From Clostridia bacterium (lineage in GTDB: Bacteria; Bacillota; Clostridia; UMGS1810): a DNA stretch of 5,099 nt. Below the pieces are notes generated by a model, which saw only the letters and a program-made list of their open reading frames with translations, searched no databases and was not told where the DNA came from. This document shows, in pieces, positions 1-5,099 of the stretch. The translations under genes were made by a program, and so were the position numbers. Position 1 is the first letter of the stretch. The number at the start of each line of letters is the position of its first letter. The DNA lies in the NCBI GenBank assembly GCA_017629325.1, contig JAGBXL010000025.1, positions 1 through 5,099 on the forward strand, in the 5' to 3' direction.

Positions 1-55
1 GACCCAGTGGGGTATATAGCTAAATTTAGTGCTTAATTTTATTTGTTGCAATTAT

Positions 56-84
56 AGTATAACACATCTTTTGTTAATTATCAA
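56..84 (-). promoter_or_regulatory. Predicted leftward sigma-A promoter
   Basis: Read on the minus strand there is a -35 box TTGATA (79-84), a 17-bp spacer and a -10 box TATACT (56-61). A TGT directly before the -10 box gives it the extended -10 form (TGn). Both boxes match the sigma-A consensus at five of six positions. Transcription would start near position 49 and leave the window to the left, so it probably serves a divergent gene that is not visible here. The initial transcript (minus strand, positions 49 to 1) contains no convincing ribosome binding site or start codon. AT-rich DNA yields chance promoters, but the spacing and extended box make this one better than background. Confidence 0.6.
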
Positions 85-216
85 TACCTTTTCTTATAAA
101 TTTAAATTTTTTTTGTGCATTATCACAAAATGAATGTATTGTATAAAATTAGCAATAAAAACAAAATATAAACATTATATTTGTTAATAATTTTTGAAAA
201 ATTTAGCAAAAAAATC
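85..216. other. AT-rich divergent intergenic spacer
   Basis: This stretch lies between the leftward promoter and the rpsB promoter and holds no supportable gene. It is very AT-rich, with A and T runs, including ATTTTTGAAAAAT (190-202) and a run of seven A (208-214) just before the rpsB -35 box. Such tracts resemble the UP elements that bind the RNA polymerase alpha subunit and strengthen promoters of ribosomal protein genes; that role is inferred. A 12-base motif TTTGTTAATTAT (70-81) recurs with one difference at 180-191. A minus-strand open frame over 123-323 is judged spurious because it runs antisense through the promoter and leader and resembles no family I know. Confidence 0.6.
111..130. 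repeat. Short inverted repeat between the two promoters
   Basis: The arms TTTTGTG (111-117) and CACAAAA (124-130) are perfect inverted repeats around a 6-base centre, CATTAT. The element sits upstream of the -35 boxes of both divergent promoters. It does not look like a terminator in either direction, since no T run follows the hairpin on either strand. It could be a binding site for a dimeric regulator. However, the spacing fits neither the Rex consensus (8 bases between TTGTG and CACAA) nor the CRP/FNR consensus. Chance occurrence in AT-rich DNA is possible. Confidence 0.3.
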
Positions 217-245
217 TTGCAAAGCTGCGTATTCTGTGGTATTAT
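217..245 (+). promoter_or_regulatory. Predicted sigma-A promoter of rpsB-tsf
   Basis: The -35 box TTGCAA (217-222) and -10 box TATTAT (240-245) are separated by exactly 17 bp. The -35 matches consensus at five of six positions and the -10 also at five of six. A/T tracts directly upstream (about 186-216) could act as an UP element. The expected start of transcription is near 252, which leaves a leader of about 115 nt before the rpsB start codon. This is the only good rightward promoter I see upstream of rpsB, and a strong promoter is expected for a ribosomal protein gene. Confidence 0.75.
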
Positions 246-251
246 ATTGAG

Positions 252-367
252 GTTGAATACACACATATGTTGATGTGTGGGAGTTTGCCGCAGAAATCCG
301 ACATAGTTTCTGCAGTCTTTCATACAGATGACGCATATGGCGGGTAAAAAATATGGAGGTGAATTAT
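252..367 (+). promoter_or_regulatory. Structured 5' leader of rpsB, candidate autoregulatory element
   Basis: The leader can form two clear hairpins. The first pairs CACACAT (260-266) with ATGTGTG (273-279) around a 6-nt loop. The second pairs GCAGAAA (290-296) with TTTCTGC (307-313) around a 10-nt loop. Downstream, CTTTCATA (317-324) can pair with TATGGAGG (352-359), including two G-U pairs, which would cover the Shine-Dalgarno sequence. A small CGC/GCG stem (332-334 with 340-342) lies in between. In other bacteria, including E. coli, S2 represses translation from its own leader, so a similar role is plausible here. The structures are read from the sequence, the regulation is inferred, and I have not matched this leader to a known leader family. 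Confidence 0.5.
355..359 (+). promoter_or_regulatory. Ribosome binding site that fixes the rpsB start
   Basis: GGAGG lies 8 nt before the ATG at 368. The upstream in-frame ATG at 353 overlaps this site and has no Shine-Dalgarno sequence of its own, so 368 is the start used here. Confidence 0.85.
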
Positions 368-1120
368 ATGTCAGTTATATCAATGAAACAGCTTTTAGAA
401 GCAGGTGTTCACTTTGGACATCAAACAAGAAGATGGAACCCCAAAATGGCGGAATACATCTACACAGAAAGAAATGGAATCTACATCATCAATCTTCAGA
501 AAACAGTTAAAAAGATTGTTGAAGCTTATGATTTCATCAAAGAAGTTGCCGAAAGCGGCAAAGAAGTTCTCTTTGTAGGTACCAAAAAACAGGCTCAGGA
601 TTCTATCAAAGAAGAAGCCGAAAGAGTAGGTATGTATTTTGTTAATGCAAGATGGCTCGGCGGTATGCTCACCAACTTCAAAACAATCCAGAAGAGAATC
701 GGCAGACTCAATCAGTTAAAGAAAATGGAAGAAGATGGCACATACGACCTTCTCCCCAAAAAAGAAGTTGTTAAATTAAAACTTGAATGTGAAAAACTCG
801 AAAAATACCTCGGTGGTATCAAAGATATGAAAAAACTCCCCGGTGCACTTTTCGTTGTTGACCCCAGAAAAGAAAAAATCGCTGTATCCGAAGCTAAAAA
901 ACTCGGTATCCCCGTTGTTGCTATCGTAGATACAAACTGTGATCCTGATGATGTTGATTATGTTATTCCCGGTAACGATGATGCAATAAGAGCAGTTAAA
1001 CTCATCGCTTCCACAATGGCAAACGCTATCATCGAAGGCCGTCAGGGCGAAGATGCTTTAAATGCTCAGGTAGCAGAAGAAGCAGTTGAAGTTCAGGCTG
1101 AAGAAGCAGCACAGGAATAA
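368..1120 (+). CDS. rpsB: 30S ribosomal protein S2
   Basis: This protein is a structural component of the small ribosomal subunit, binding on the solvent side near the head-body junction; it is needed for translation initiation together with S1-like factors where these exist. The 250-residue product has the usual bacterial length. The N-terminal family signature runs from LLEAGVHFGHQ (residues 9-19) into RRWNPKM. RWLGGMLTNF (95-104), the second signature region PGALFVVDPRKEK (148-160) and DTNCDPDDVDYVIPGND (188-204) are all typical. Residues 105-155 form the charged helical insert, and the tail from about 225 is acidic and alanine-rich. An in-frame ATG at 353 would add five residues but lies within the ribosome binding site. 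Arginine is almost always AGA, fitting high expression. It is followed 28 nt later by tsf, the standard partner. Confidence 0.97.
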   Translation: MSVISMKQLLEAGVHFGHQTRRWNPKMAEYIYTERNGIYIINLQKTVKKIVEAYDFIKEVAESGKEVLFVGTKKQAQDSIKEEAERVGMYFVNARWLGGMLTNFKTIQKRIGRLNQLKKMEEDGTYDLLPKKEVVKLKLECEKLEKYLGGIKDMKKLPGALFVVDPRKEKIAVSEAKKLGIPVVAIVDTNCDPDDVDYVIPGNDDAIRAVKLIASTMANAIIEGRQGEDALNAQVAEEAVEVQAEEAAQE

Positions 1121-1148
1121 TAATTTCTTTATTTGGAGGTATATATAA

Positions 1149-2027
1149 ATGTTTACAGCTAAAGATGTAAAAGAACTTAGAGAAAGAACAGGCTGCGGTA
1201 TGATGGACTGTAAAAAAGCTCTCACAGAATCCAATGGTGATATGGAAAAAGCTATTGAATTCTTAAGAGAAAAAGGTCTTGCGGCTGCTACAAAGAAAGC
1301 AGGCAGAATTGCCGCTGAAGGTATTGTTACAACCTATGTTAACGATGCTGCAACTGTGGGTTCAATCATCGAAGTTAACTCCGAAACAGACTTCGTTGCT
1401 AAAAATGCTGATTTCCAGAGCTTTGTTGCTCAGCTTGCAAAAATTGTTGCAGATGAAAACCCTGCAGATCTTGATACATTTATGACAATGAAATACGACG
1501 ACGCTATGACTGTTGAAGCTGCACTTCAGGATAAAATCCTCACAATTGGCGAAAACATGAAAATAAGAAGATTTGCAAGATACGAAGGCAAAGTTGCTTC
1601 TTATGTTCACGGCGGCGGAAAAATCGGTGTTCTCACACTTATCGAAGGCGACGACACAAATGCTGCAAAAGAAGTTGCAATGCACATTGCTGCTATAAAT
1701 CCTCTCTATATGTCAAAAGACATTGTTCCCGAAGCAGATGTTGAAAAAGAAAAGAATATCATCATCGCTCAGATCAAAGAAGATCCAAAGAATGCTTCAA
1801 AACCCGACGCTATTATTGAAAAAATGGTTGGCGGTAAAATCGGTAAATTCTTTGAGCAGAACTGCTTACTCGAACAGGAATTCTGCGTAAACCCCGATTT
1901 CAAAGTTGCAAAATATCTTGAATCAAAAGGTGTTAAACTTGTTGATTATGTAAGATTTGAAAAAGGTGAAGGCCTTGAAAAGAGAGAAGATAACTTTGCA
2001 GATGAAGTTGCAAGCATGATTAAATAA
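1149..2027 (+). CDS. tsf: Elongation factor Ts
   Basis: EF-Ts is the cytoplasmic exchange factor that removes GDP from EF-Tu so that it can bind GTP and aminoacyl-tRNA again. The 292-residue length is close to that of other Firmicutes. The N-terminal UBA-like domain (about 1-55) contains VKELRERTGCGMMDCKKAL (7-25). The key EF-Tu contacting motif TDFV is at 80-83 within NSETDFVAKN. The core shows SYVHGGGKIGVL (151-162) and MHIAA (178-182). Late in the protein, KPDAIIEKMVGGKIGKFFEQ (218-237) runs into NCLLEQEF (238-245), and this stretch is typical of the family. A GGAGGT site (1135-1140) lies 8 nt before the ATG. All arginines are AGA. The gene is co-transcribed with rpsB and followed by a hairpin terminator. 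Confidence 0.97.
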   Translation: MFTAKDVKELRERTGCGMMDCKKALTESNGDMEKAIEFLREKGLAAATKKAGRIAAEGIVTTYVNDAATVGSIIEVNSETDFVAKNADFQSFVAQLAKIVADENPADLDTFMTMKYDDAMTVEAALQDKILTIGENMKIRRFARYEGKVASYVHGGGKIGVLTLIEGDDTNAAKEVAMHIAAINPLYMSKDIVPEADVEKEKNIIIAQIKEDPKNASKPDAIIEKMVGGKIGKFFEQNCLLEQEFCVNPDFKVAKYLESKGVKLVDYVRFEKGEGLEKREDNFADEVASMIK

Positions 2028-2042
2028 TTAAGTTTATGCATA

Positions 2043-2077
2043 AATAAACCCTGAGCATTTATTGTTCAGGGTTTATT
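2043..2077 (+). terminator. Intrinsic terminator after tsf
   Basis: AATAAACCCTGA (2043-2054) pairs perfectly with TCAGGGTTTATT (2066-2077). A G-U, a C-G and an A-U pair can extend the stem inward and leave a loop of about five bases. The 3' arm and following bases are T-rich (TTTATTGTTAT, 2072-2082) but lack a pure T run, so termination may be partial. The hairpin starts 15 bases after the tsf stop codon and ends the rpsB-tsf unit. A 12-base palindrome TTTATGCATAAA (2033-2044) abuts its left edge. Confidence 0.75.
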
Positions 2078-2078
2078 G

Positions 2079-2109
2079 TTATGTAAAAAATTAAAATTTA
2101 TGTAAAAAA
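2079..2109. repeat. 12-bp direct repeat upstream of the pyrH promoter
   Basis: TTATGTAAAAAA occurs at 2079-2090 and again at 2098-2109, identical at all 12 positions and offset by 19 bp. The pair lies between the tsf terminator and the pyrH promoter. It could be a tandem regulator site or UP-like A tracts that strengthen the promoter, or a chance or slippage product in AT-rich DNA. I know of no regulator with this site. Confidence 0.4.
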
Positions 2110-2111
2110 CT

Positions 2112-2141
2112 ATTTCCTTTTTTGAAATTGTATGCTATAAT
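2112..2141 (+). promoter_or_regulatory. Predicted extended -10 promoter of pyrH-frr
   Basis: A perfect -10 box TATAAT (2136-2141) is preceded by TGC (2133-2135), giving the extended -10 form. The -35 position (about 2112-2118, ATTTCCT) is poor, which is common for extended -10 promoters. Transcription would start near 2148, giving a leader of about 30 nt before the pyrH ATG. Its place just after the tsf terminator supports a separate transcription unit for pyrH and frr. I see no pyrimidine-responsive attenuator in the short leader. Confidence 0.7.
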
Positions 2142-2176
2142 AAATAAAATGTATAGTAGGAAAGGAATGTGAAAAA

Positions 2177-2884
2177 ATGGCAGAGGCAAAATATAAGAGA
2201 ATTCTTCTCAAGGTAAGCGGTGAAGCTCTTGCGGGAGAAAATAAAACAGGTCTTAATGATGCAACTATTGGTGCAATTACAGATAAAATCAAAGAATGCG
2301 TAGATTTAGGTGTTCAAATAGCAATTGTTGTTGGCGGCGGCAATTTTTGGAGAGGCAGAACAGGTGAAAATATGGATAGAACCCGTGCAGACCACATGGG
2401 TATGCTTGCAACTGTAATTAATGCTCTTGCTCTTCAGGATGCTCTTCTTCAAAGAGGTGTTGATACCAGAGTTCAAACAGGTATTGAAATGCGTCAGATT
2501 GCAGAGCCCTATATTCGCGGCAAGGCCGTAAGACATTTAGAAAAGGGAAGAGTTGTAATATTTGGTTGCGGAAGTGGTAACCCATTCTTCTCAACCGATA
2601 CTGCAGCAGCACTCCGAGCTGCCGAAATCGATGCAGATATCATTCTTCTTGCCAAAAATGTTGATGCTGTTTACGATAGCGACCCCAACAAAAATGCAGA
2701 TGCAAAGAAAATCACAAACCTTACATATATCGATGTTTTAAACCGCGGTCTGGGTGTTATGGATTCAACAGCAACATCACTTTGTATGGATAATCACATT
2801 CCAATCAGAGTATTTGGCTTAAATCCGCCCGAAAATATCAAAAAAGTTATCTTGGGTGATGAAATAGGAACAATAGTAGAATAA
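2177..2884 (+). CDS. pyrH: UMP kinase (uridylate kinase)
   Basis: This cytoplasmic enzyme transfers phosphate from ATP to UMP to give UDP, a step toward UTP, CTP and UDP-sugars. It belongs to the amino acid kinase family and normally forms a hexamer. The 235-residue product has the usual length and shows the full family pattern: KVSGEAL with the phosphate-binding lysine at 12 (12-18), GGGNFWRG (53-60), MDRTRADHMGMLAT (66-79) around the UMP site, GSGNPFFSTDTAA (132-144), AKNVDAVYDSDP (159-170) and MDSTAT (195-200). Two small changes from the common GTGNPFFTTDTAA form are S for T at 133 and 139; both are conservative. A weak AAAGGA (2161-2166) sits 10 nt before the ATG. frr follows after 25 nt, the usual neighbour. 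Confidence 0.97.
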   Translation: MAEAKYKRILLKVSGEALAGENKTGLNDATIGAITDKIKECVDLGVQIAIVVGGGNFWRGRTGENMDRTRADHMGMLATVINALALQDALLQRGVDTRVQTGIEMRQIAEPYIRGKAVRHLEKGRVVIFGCGSGNPFFSTDTAAALRAAEIDADIILLAKNVDAVYDSDPNKNADAKKITNLTYIDVLNRGLGVMDSTATSLCMDNHIPIRVFGLNPPENIKKVILGDEIGTIVE

Positions 2885-2909
2885 AATATATTTATAGGAG
2901 GAAATAAAA

Positions 2910-3464
2910 ATGGCAGCTAACTTAAACCAGTTTGAAGAAAAAATGAAAAAATCACTTGCAGTTCTTGAAAAAGATTTTGCATCAATAAGAGCAGGCAGAG
3001 CAAATCCTGCAATTCTTGATAAAGTAACAGTAGAATATTATGGTGTTGCAACACCTTTAACACAAATCGGCACTGTTTCTGTTCCCGATCCACGTTCAAT
3101 TCTTATTCAGCCCTGGGATGCTTCTATAATTAAAGAGGTTGAAAAAGCAATTCTTGCATCTGATATTGGTATCACACCTAATAATGATGGTAAATCTATC
3201 CGTCTCAACTTCCCGCCTCTTACTGAAGAAAGAAGAAAAGATTTAGTTAAAGGAATTAAGAAAAAAGGTGAAGATAGTAAAGTTGCTATACGTTCAATAA
3301 GAAGAGACGCTATGGATGCGTTTAAAGCCGATAAGAAAAACGGCGAAATTACTGAAGACGACTTAAAGGGTATTGAAACTGACGTTCAGAAAATAACCGA
3401 TAAATTTATAAAAGATATTGTCGAGAGAGTTGCAAAAAAAGAAAAAGAAATAATGGAAGTGTAA
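2910..3464 (+). CDS. frr: Ribosome recycling factor
   Basis: This factor, with EF-G, splits the post-termination ribosome into subunits so that they can start a new round. At 184 residues it is within one residue of the family norm. The sequence has the expected two-domain layout. A three-helix bundle is formed by residues about 1-30 and 105-184, and the smaller beta domain lies in between. Motifs are IRAGRANP (26-33), YYGVATPL (43-50), VPDPRSILIQPWD (58-70), SDIGITPNNDGKSIRL (84-99), PPLTEERRK (102-110), KVAIRSIRRDA (124-134) and the C-terminal KEKEIMEV (177-184). A strong AGGAGG (2896-2901) lies 8 nt before the ATG. The gene shares a unit with pyrH and is followed directly by a terminator hairpin. 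Confidence 0.97.
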   Translation: MAANLNQFEEKMKKSLAVLEKDFASIRAGRANPAILDKVTVEYYGVATPLTQIGTVSVPDPRSILIQPWDASIIKEVEKAILASDIGITPNNDGKSIRLNFPPLTEERRKDLVKGIKKKGEDSKVAIRSIRRDAMDAFKADKKNGEITEDDLKGIETDVQKITDKFIKDIVERVAKKEKEIMEV

Positions 3465-3468
3465 TCTA

Positions 3469-3501
3469 AAAAATGGTCTGTAAAAATTACAGACCATTTT
3501 T
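3469..3501. terminator. Intrinsic terminator after frr, symmetrical
   Basis: AAAAATGGTCTGTAA (3469-3483) pairs perfectly with TTACAGACCATTTTT (3487-3501) around an AAA loop, a 15-bp stem. The A run on the left and T run on the right mean the hairpin ends in a U run on either strand, so it may stop transcription in both directions. It begins five bases after the frr stop codon. The U run is only five bases and no gene on the minus strand is near, so its main role is presumably to limit reading from frr into uppS. Confidence 0.8.
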
Positions 3502-3516
3502 GAAGAAAAATATAAT
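3488..3516 (+). promoter_or_regulatory. Possible weak promoter of uppS-cdsA
   Basis: A perfect -10 box TATAAT occurs at 3511-3516. At 17-bp spacing the -35 position is TACAGA (3488-3493), which matches consensus at only three of six positions and lies within the 3' arm of the terminator hairpin. Transcription would start near 3523, about 22 nt before the uppS ATG. Without it, uppS and cdsA would depend on readthrough of the terminator. The poor -35 and the AT-rich setting keep confidence low. Confidence 0.4.
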
Positions 3517-3534
3517 TTATTCCCATTTATATAC

Positions 3535-3538
3535 GGAG
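3535..3538 (+). promoter_or_regulatory. Ribosome binding site that fixes the uppS start
   Basis: GGAG lies 6 nt before the ATG at 3545. The earlier in-frame ATG at 3473 sits inside the terminator hairpin and has no Shine-Dalgarno sequence, so 3545 is the start used here. Confidence 0.8.
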
Positions 3539-3544
3539 AATACT

Positions 3545-4297
3545 ATGCTTAAATTTTTTAATAGAAATAAACAAAATACAATAGATGAACTTGATATCAA
3601 TAATCTTCCAAAACACATTGGCATCATTATGGACGGTAACGGCAGATGGGCTAAAAAAAGAGGTCTTCCAAGGTCGGCAGGTCATAGGGCAGGTGCAAAG
3701 GTTTTAGAGCAAATAACCCGTGATGCAGGCCATTTGGGAATTCGCTTTTTAACTGTGTATGCCTTTTCCACAGAAAACTGGAAACGCCCAAGTGATGAAG
3801 TTGAAGCTCTTATGAAGCTTTTGTCAGAATATCTCGACGACTATAAGCGTCTTATAGGTGATGAAGATATAAGGGTGAAAATTATAGGCTCTTATGATGG
3901 TTTAAGTGAAGAAATAATTGCAAAAATTAAAAATATAGAGGAACAAACTAAAAATAATAGTGCTATAACCCTAAATATTGCTCTTAACTATGGTGGCAGA
4001 GATGAAATAGTTAAAGCCTGCCAGAAAATATCAGAAAAAATAAAAGACGGAAGTATAACGCCTGAAAATGTAACGGAAGATATGATATCGGAAAATCTTT
4101 ATACAAATTATATGCCTGATCCCGATTTTATTATAAGACCAAGCGGTGAATACAGACTCAGCAATTTTCTTTTATGGCAAAGTGCATACAGTGAATTCTG
4201 GTATTCAAATATTTTATGGCCTGATTTCACAAGAGATGATTTAATTAAAGCTATAATAGATTATCAAAAAAGAAACAGAAGATACGGAGGCGTTTGA
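3545..4297 (+). CDS. uppS: Di-trans,poly-cis-undecaprenyl-diphosphate synthase
   Basis: This cis-prenyltransferase adds eight isopentenyl diphosphates to farnesyl diphosphate. The product is undecaprenyl diphosphate, precursor of the lipid carrier for peptidoglycan and other wall polymers; the enzyme acts at the cytoplasmic membrane face. The 250-residue product has the family length and all key positions. These are the Mg-binding aspartate D30 in MDGNGRWA (29-36), H47 in SAGHRAG, AFSTENWKRP (73-82) with N78, W79 and R81, LNYGGRDEI (157-165), R208 and R214 in IRPSGEYRLSNF (207-218), and E227 in AYSEFW. They align with E. coli D26, H43, N74, W75, R77, R194, R200 and E213, from memory of that enzyme. 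P209 replaces the more usual threonine of RTSGE. The next gene starts 2 nt after its stop codon. Confidence 0.96.
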   Translation: MLKFFNRNKQNTIDELDINNLPKHIGIIMDGNGRWAKKRGLPRSAGHRAGAKVLEQITRDAGHLGIRFLTVYAFSTENWKRPSDEVEALMKLLSEYLDDYKRLIGDEDIRVKIIGSYDGLSEEIIAKIKNIEEQTKNNSAITLNIALNYGGRDEIVKACQKISEKIKDGSITPENVTEDMISENLYTNYMPDPDFIIRPSGEYRLSNFLLWQSAYSEFWYSNILWPDFTRDDLIKAIIDYQKRNRRYGGV

Positions 4298-4299
4298 TT

Positions 4300-5099
4300 A
4301 TGCTTAAACAAAGACTAATATTTGGTGCATTGGGTATTGTAGCCGCACTTTTTGTACTGCTTTTTTGTTCAGTAAATGTAATATCGCTGTGTGTTGGGGT
4401 TATTGCACTTATTGGTATGTATGAATTTTTTAAGGTAACGGGTCTTGTAAATAAAAAAACACCGGCACTATATCTGGGTTTTGTTTTTGCCCTTGTTCTT
4501 TATACTGTTGCAATATTTAATAGTGGGTTTTTAAAAGAAAATTTAATGCCTTTTATTGCAGCCTATGTTTTTATTTTAATGGTTTCAATGGTGCTTTTTC
4601 ACAGTAATTTAACCTTTTCTGATGCTGCACTTTCGTTTTTAGGCACTTTATACATCAGCATTTTCTTTTTGCATATAATATTTATCAGGCAAAGCGAACT
4701 TGGTAACCTCAATATCTGGCTTATTTTTATAAGTGCATGGGCAACCGATACCTTTGCTTATTTTGCAGGCAGAACTCTTGGAAAGCATAAGCTTTGTCCA
4801 AAGGTAAGCCCCAAAAAAACAGTTGAAGGTGCAATAGGTGGAACTCTGGGCTGTGTAATTTGCATTTGCATTTATGCTTATATTTGCGGCAAATGTAAAG
4901 GTGTTAGTGTAAATTATATATCTGCAACCATCTTTTCAGTTTTAACTGCAGTATTTTCTCAGTTTGGTGATTTAGCTGCAAGCCGCATAAAGCGTGAATA
5001 TGGTGTTAAAGACTATGGCAACCTTATTCCTGGTCATGGTGGTATATTAGACCGTTTCGATTCGGCACTACTGATTTCACCCCTTGTATATTACTTTAC
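4300..5099 (+). CDS. cdsA: Phosphatidate cytidylyltransferase (CDP-diacylglycerol synthase), 3' end cut
   Basis: This membrane enzyme joins CTP and phosphatidic acid to form CDP-diacylglycerol, the precursor of phosphatidylglycerol, cardiolipin and other phospholipids. The window shows 266 codons with no stop; the family is usually about 260-285 residues, so only a short C-terminal piece is missing. My translation is very hydrophobic, with about eight likely membrane segments (roughly 7-23, 26-40, 58-74, 83-100, 109-128, 138-156, 179-196 and 207-222), and a further one cut by the edge. AWATDTFAYFAGRTLGKHKL (146-165) and SPKKTVEG (170-177) are typical. The full family signature runs from S228 to D254: SRIKR, then KD (237-238), then PGHGGILDRFD (244-254). 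GGAGG (4286-4290) lies within the end of uppS, 9 nt before the ATG, so translation is probably coupled. Confidence 0.95.
   Translation, partial: MLKQRLIFGALGIVAALFVLLFCSVNVISLCVGVIALIGMYEFFKVTGLVNKKTPALYLGFVFALVLYTVAIFNSGFLKENLMPFIAAYVFILMVSMVLFHSNLTFSDAALSFLGTLYISIFFLHIIFIRQSELGNLNIWLIFISAWATDTFAYFAGRTLGKHKLCPKVSPKKTVEGAIGGTLGCVICICIYAYICGKCKGVSVNYISATIFSVLTAVFSQFGDLAASRIKREYGVKDYGNLIPGHGGILDRFDSALLISPLVYYF

Noticed and set aside
9..60. tRNA-like start (GGGGTATATAGC) at the left edge
   Set aside because: No T-arm sequence or closing acceptor strand follows; the resemblance is limited to a few bases.
111..130. Rex or CRP/FNR operator at the TTTTGTG/CACAAAA palindrome
   Set aside because: The central spacing fits neither consensus, so I list it only as an unassigned inverted repeat.
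123..323. Minus-strand open frame of 66 codons upstream of rpsB
   Set aside because: It runs antisense through the rpsB promoter and leader, resembles no family I know, and its hydrophobic end is what AT-rich DNA encodes by chance.
328..510. Plus-strand open frame of 60 codons overlapping the start of rpsB
   Set aside because: It lacks a ribosome binding site and is out of frame with the well-supported rpsB gene.
2149..2172. Seven-codon open frame (ATG to TGA) in the pyrH leader
   Set aside because: It begins at about the predicted transcription start and has no ribosome binding site; a chance ATG is the simpler reading.
1362..3099. Several minus-strand and alternate-frame open frames within tsf, pyrH and frr
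   Set aside because: They are shadows of strongly conserved genes on the + strand, without plausible start signals or family resemblance.
1..5099. Search for a new system such as a mobile element, CRISPR array or defence genes
   Set aside because: All genes are conserved housekeeping genes in a standard order; no insertion, array or unknown reading frame of convincing quality is present.

Overview
The window looks like a chromosomal segment of a low-GC Gram-positive bacterium of the class Clostridia. The reasons are strong GGAGG-type ribosome binding sites, AT-rich intergenic DNA, heavy use of AGA for arginine, and the gene order rpsB-tsf-pyrH-frr-uppS-cdsA, which is classic for Firmicutes. 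I cannot place it to genus. All six genes lie on the + strand and appear intact, except cdsA, which is cut by the right edge.

Layout. Positions 1-367 hold no gene. They contain a good promoter pointing left (-35 at 79-84, -10 at 56-61), presumably for a divergent gene outside the window, an AT-rich spacer, a near-consensus promoter pointing right (217-245), and a structured leader of about 115 nt in front of rpsB. rpsB (368-1120) and tsf (1149-2027) follow as one unit that ends in a long hairpin terminator (2043-2077). A new extended -10 promoter (about 2133-2141) starts pyrH (2177-2884) and frr (2910-3464). A perfect 15-bp hairpin with U-run (3469-3501) follows, then a possible weak promoter, uppS (3545-4297) and cdsA (4300 to beyond the end). 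The last two genes are separated by 2 nt.

How the genes fit together. rpsB (small-subunit protein S2), tsf (elongation factor Ts) and frr (ribosome recycling factor) serve translation. pyrH makes UDP, which leads to UTP and CTP. uppS makes undecaprenyl diphosphate, the lipid carrier precursor for cell wall synthesis. cdsA uses CTP to make CDP-diacylglycerol for phospholipids. The cluster therefore links ribosome production, pyrimidine nucleotides and envelope lipid synthesis, cut into sub-units by two terminators.

Two start codons need care. For both rpsB and uppS the longest open frame begins too far upstream: at 353, inside the Shine-Dalgarno sequence, and at 3473, inside a terminator hairpin. 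The starts given here are 368 and 3545. I found no mobile element, CRISPR array, RNA gene or evidence of a new biological system. The most interesting parts are regulatory: the rpsB leader, with a possible helix hiding its ribosome binding site, and the promoter/terminator punctuation.
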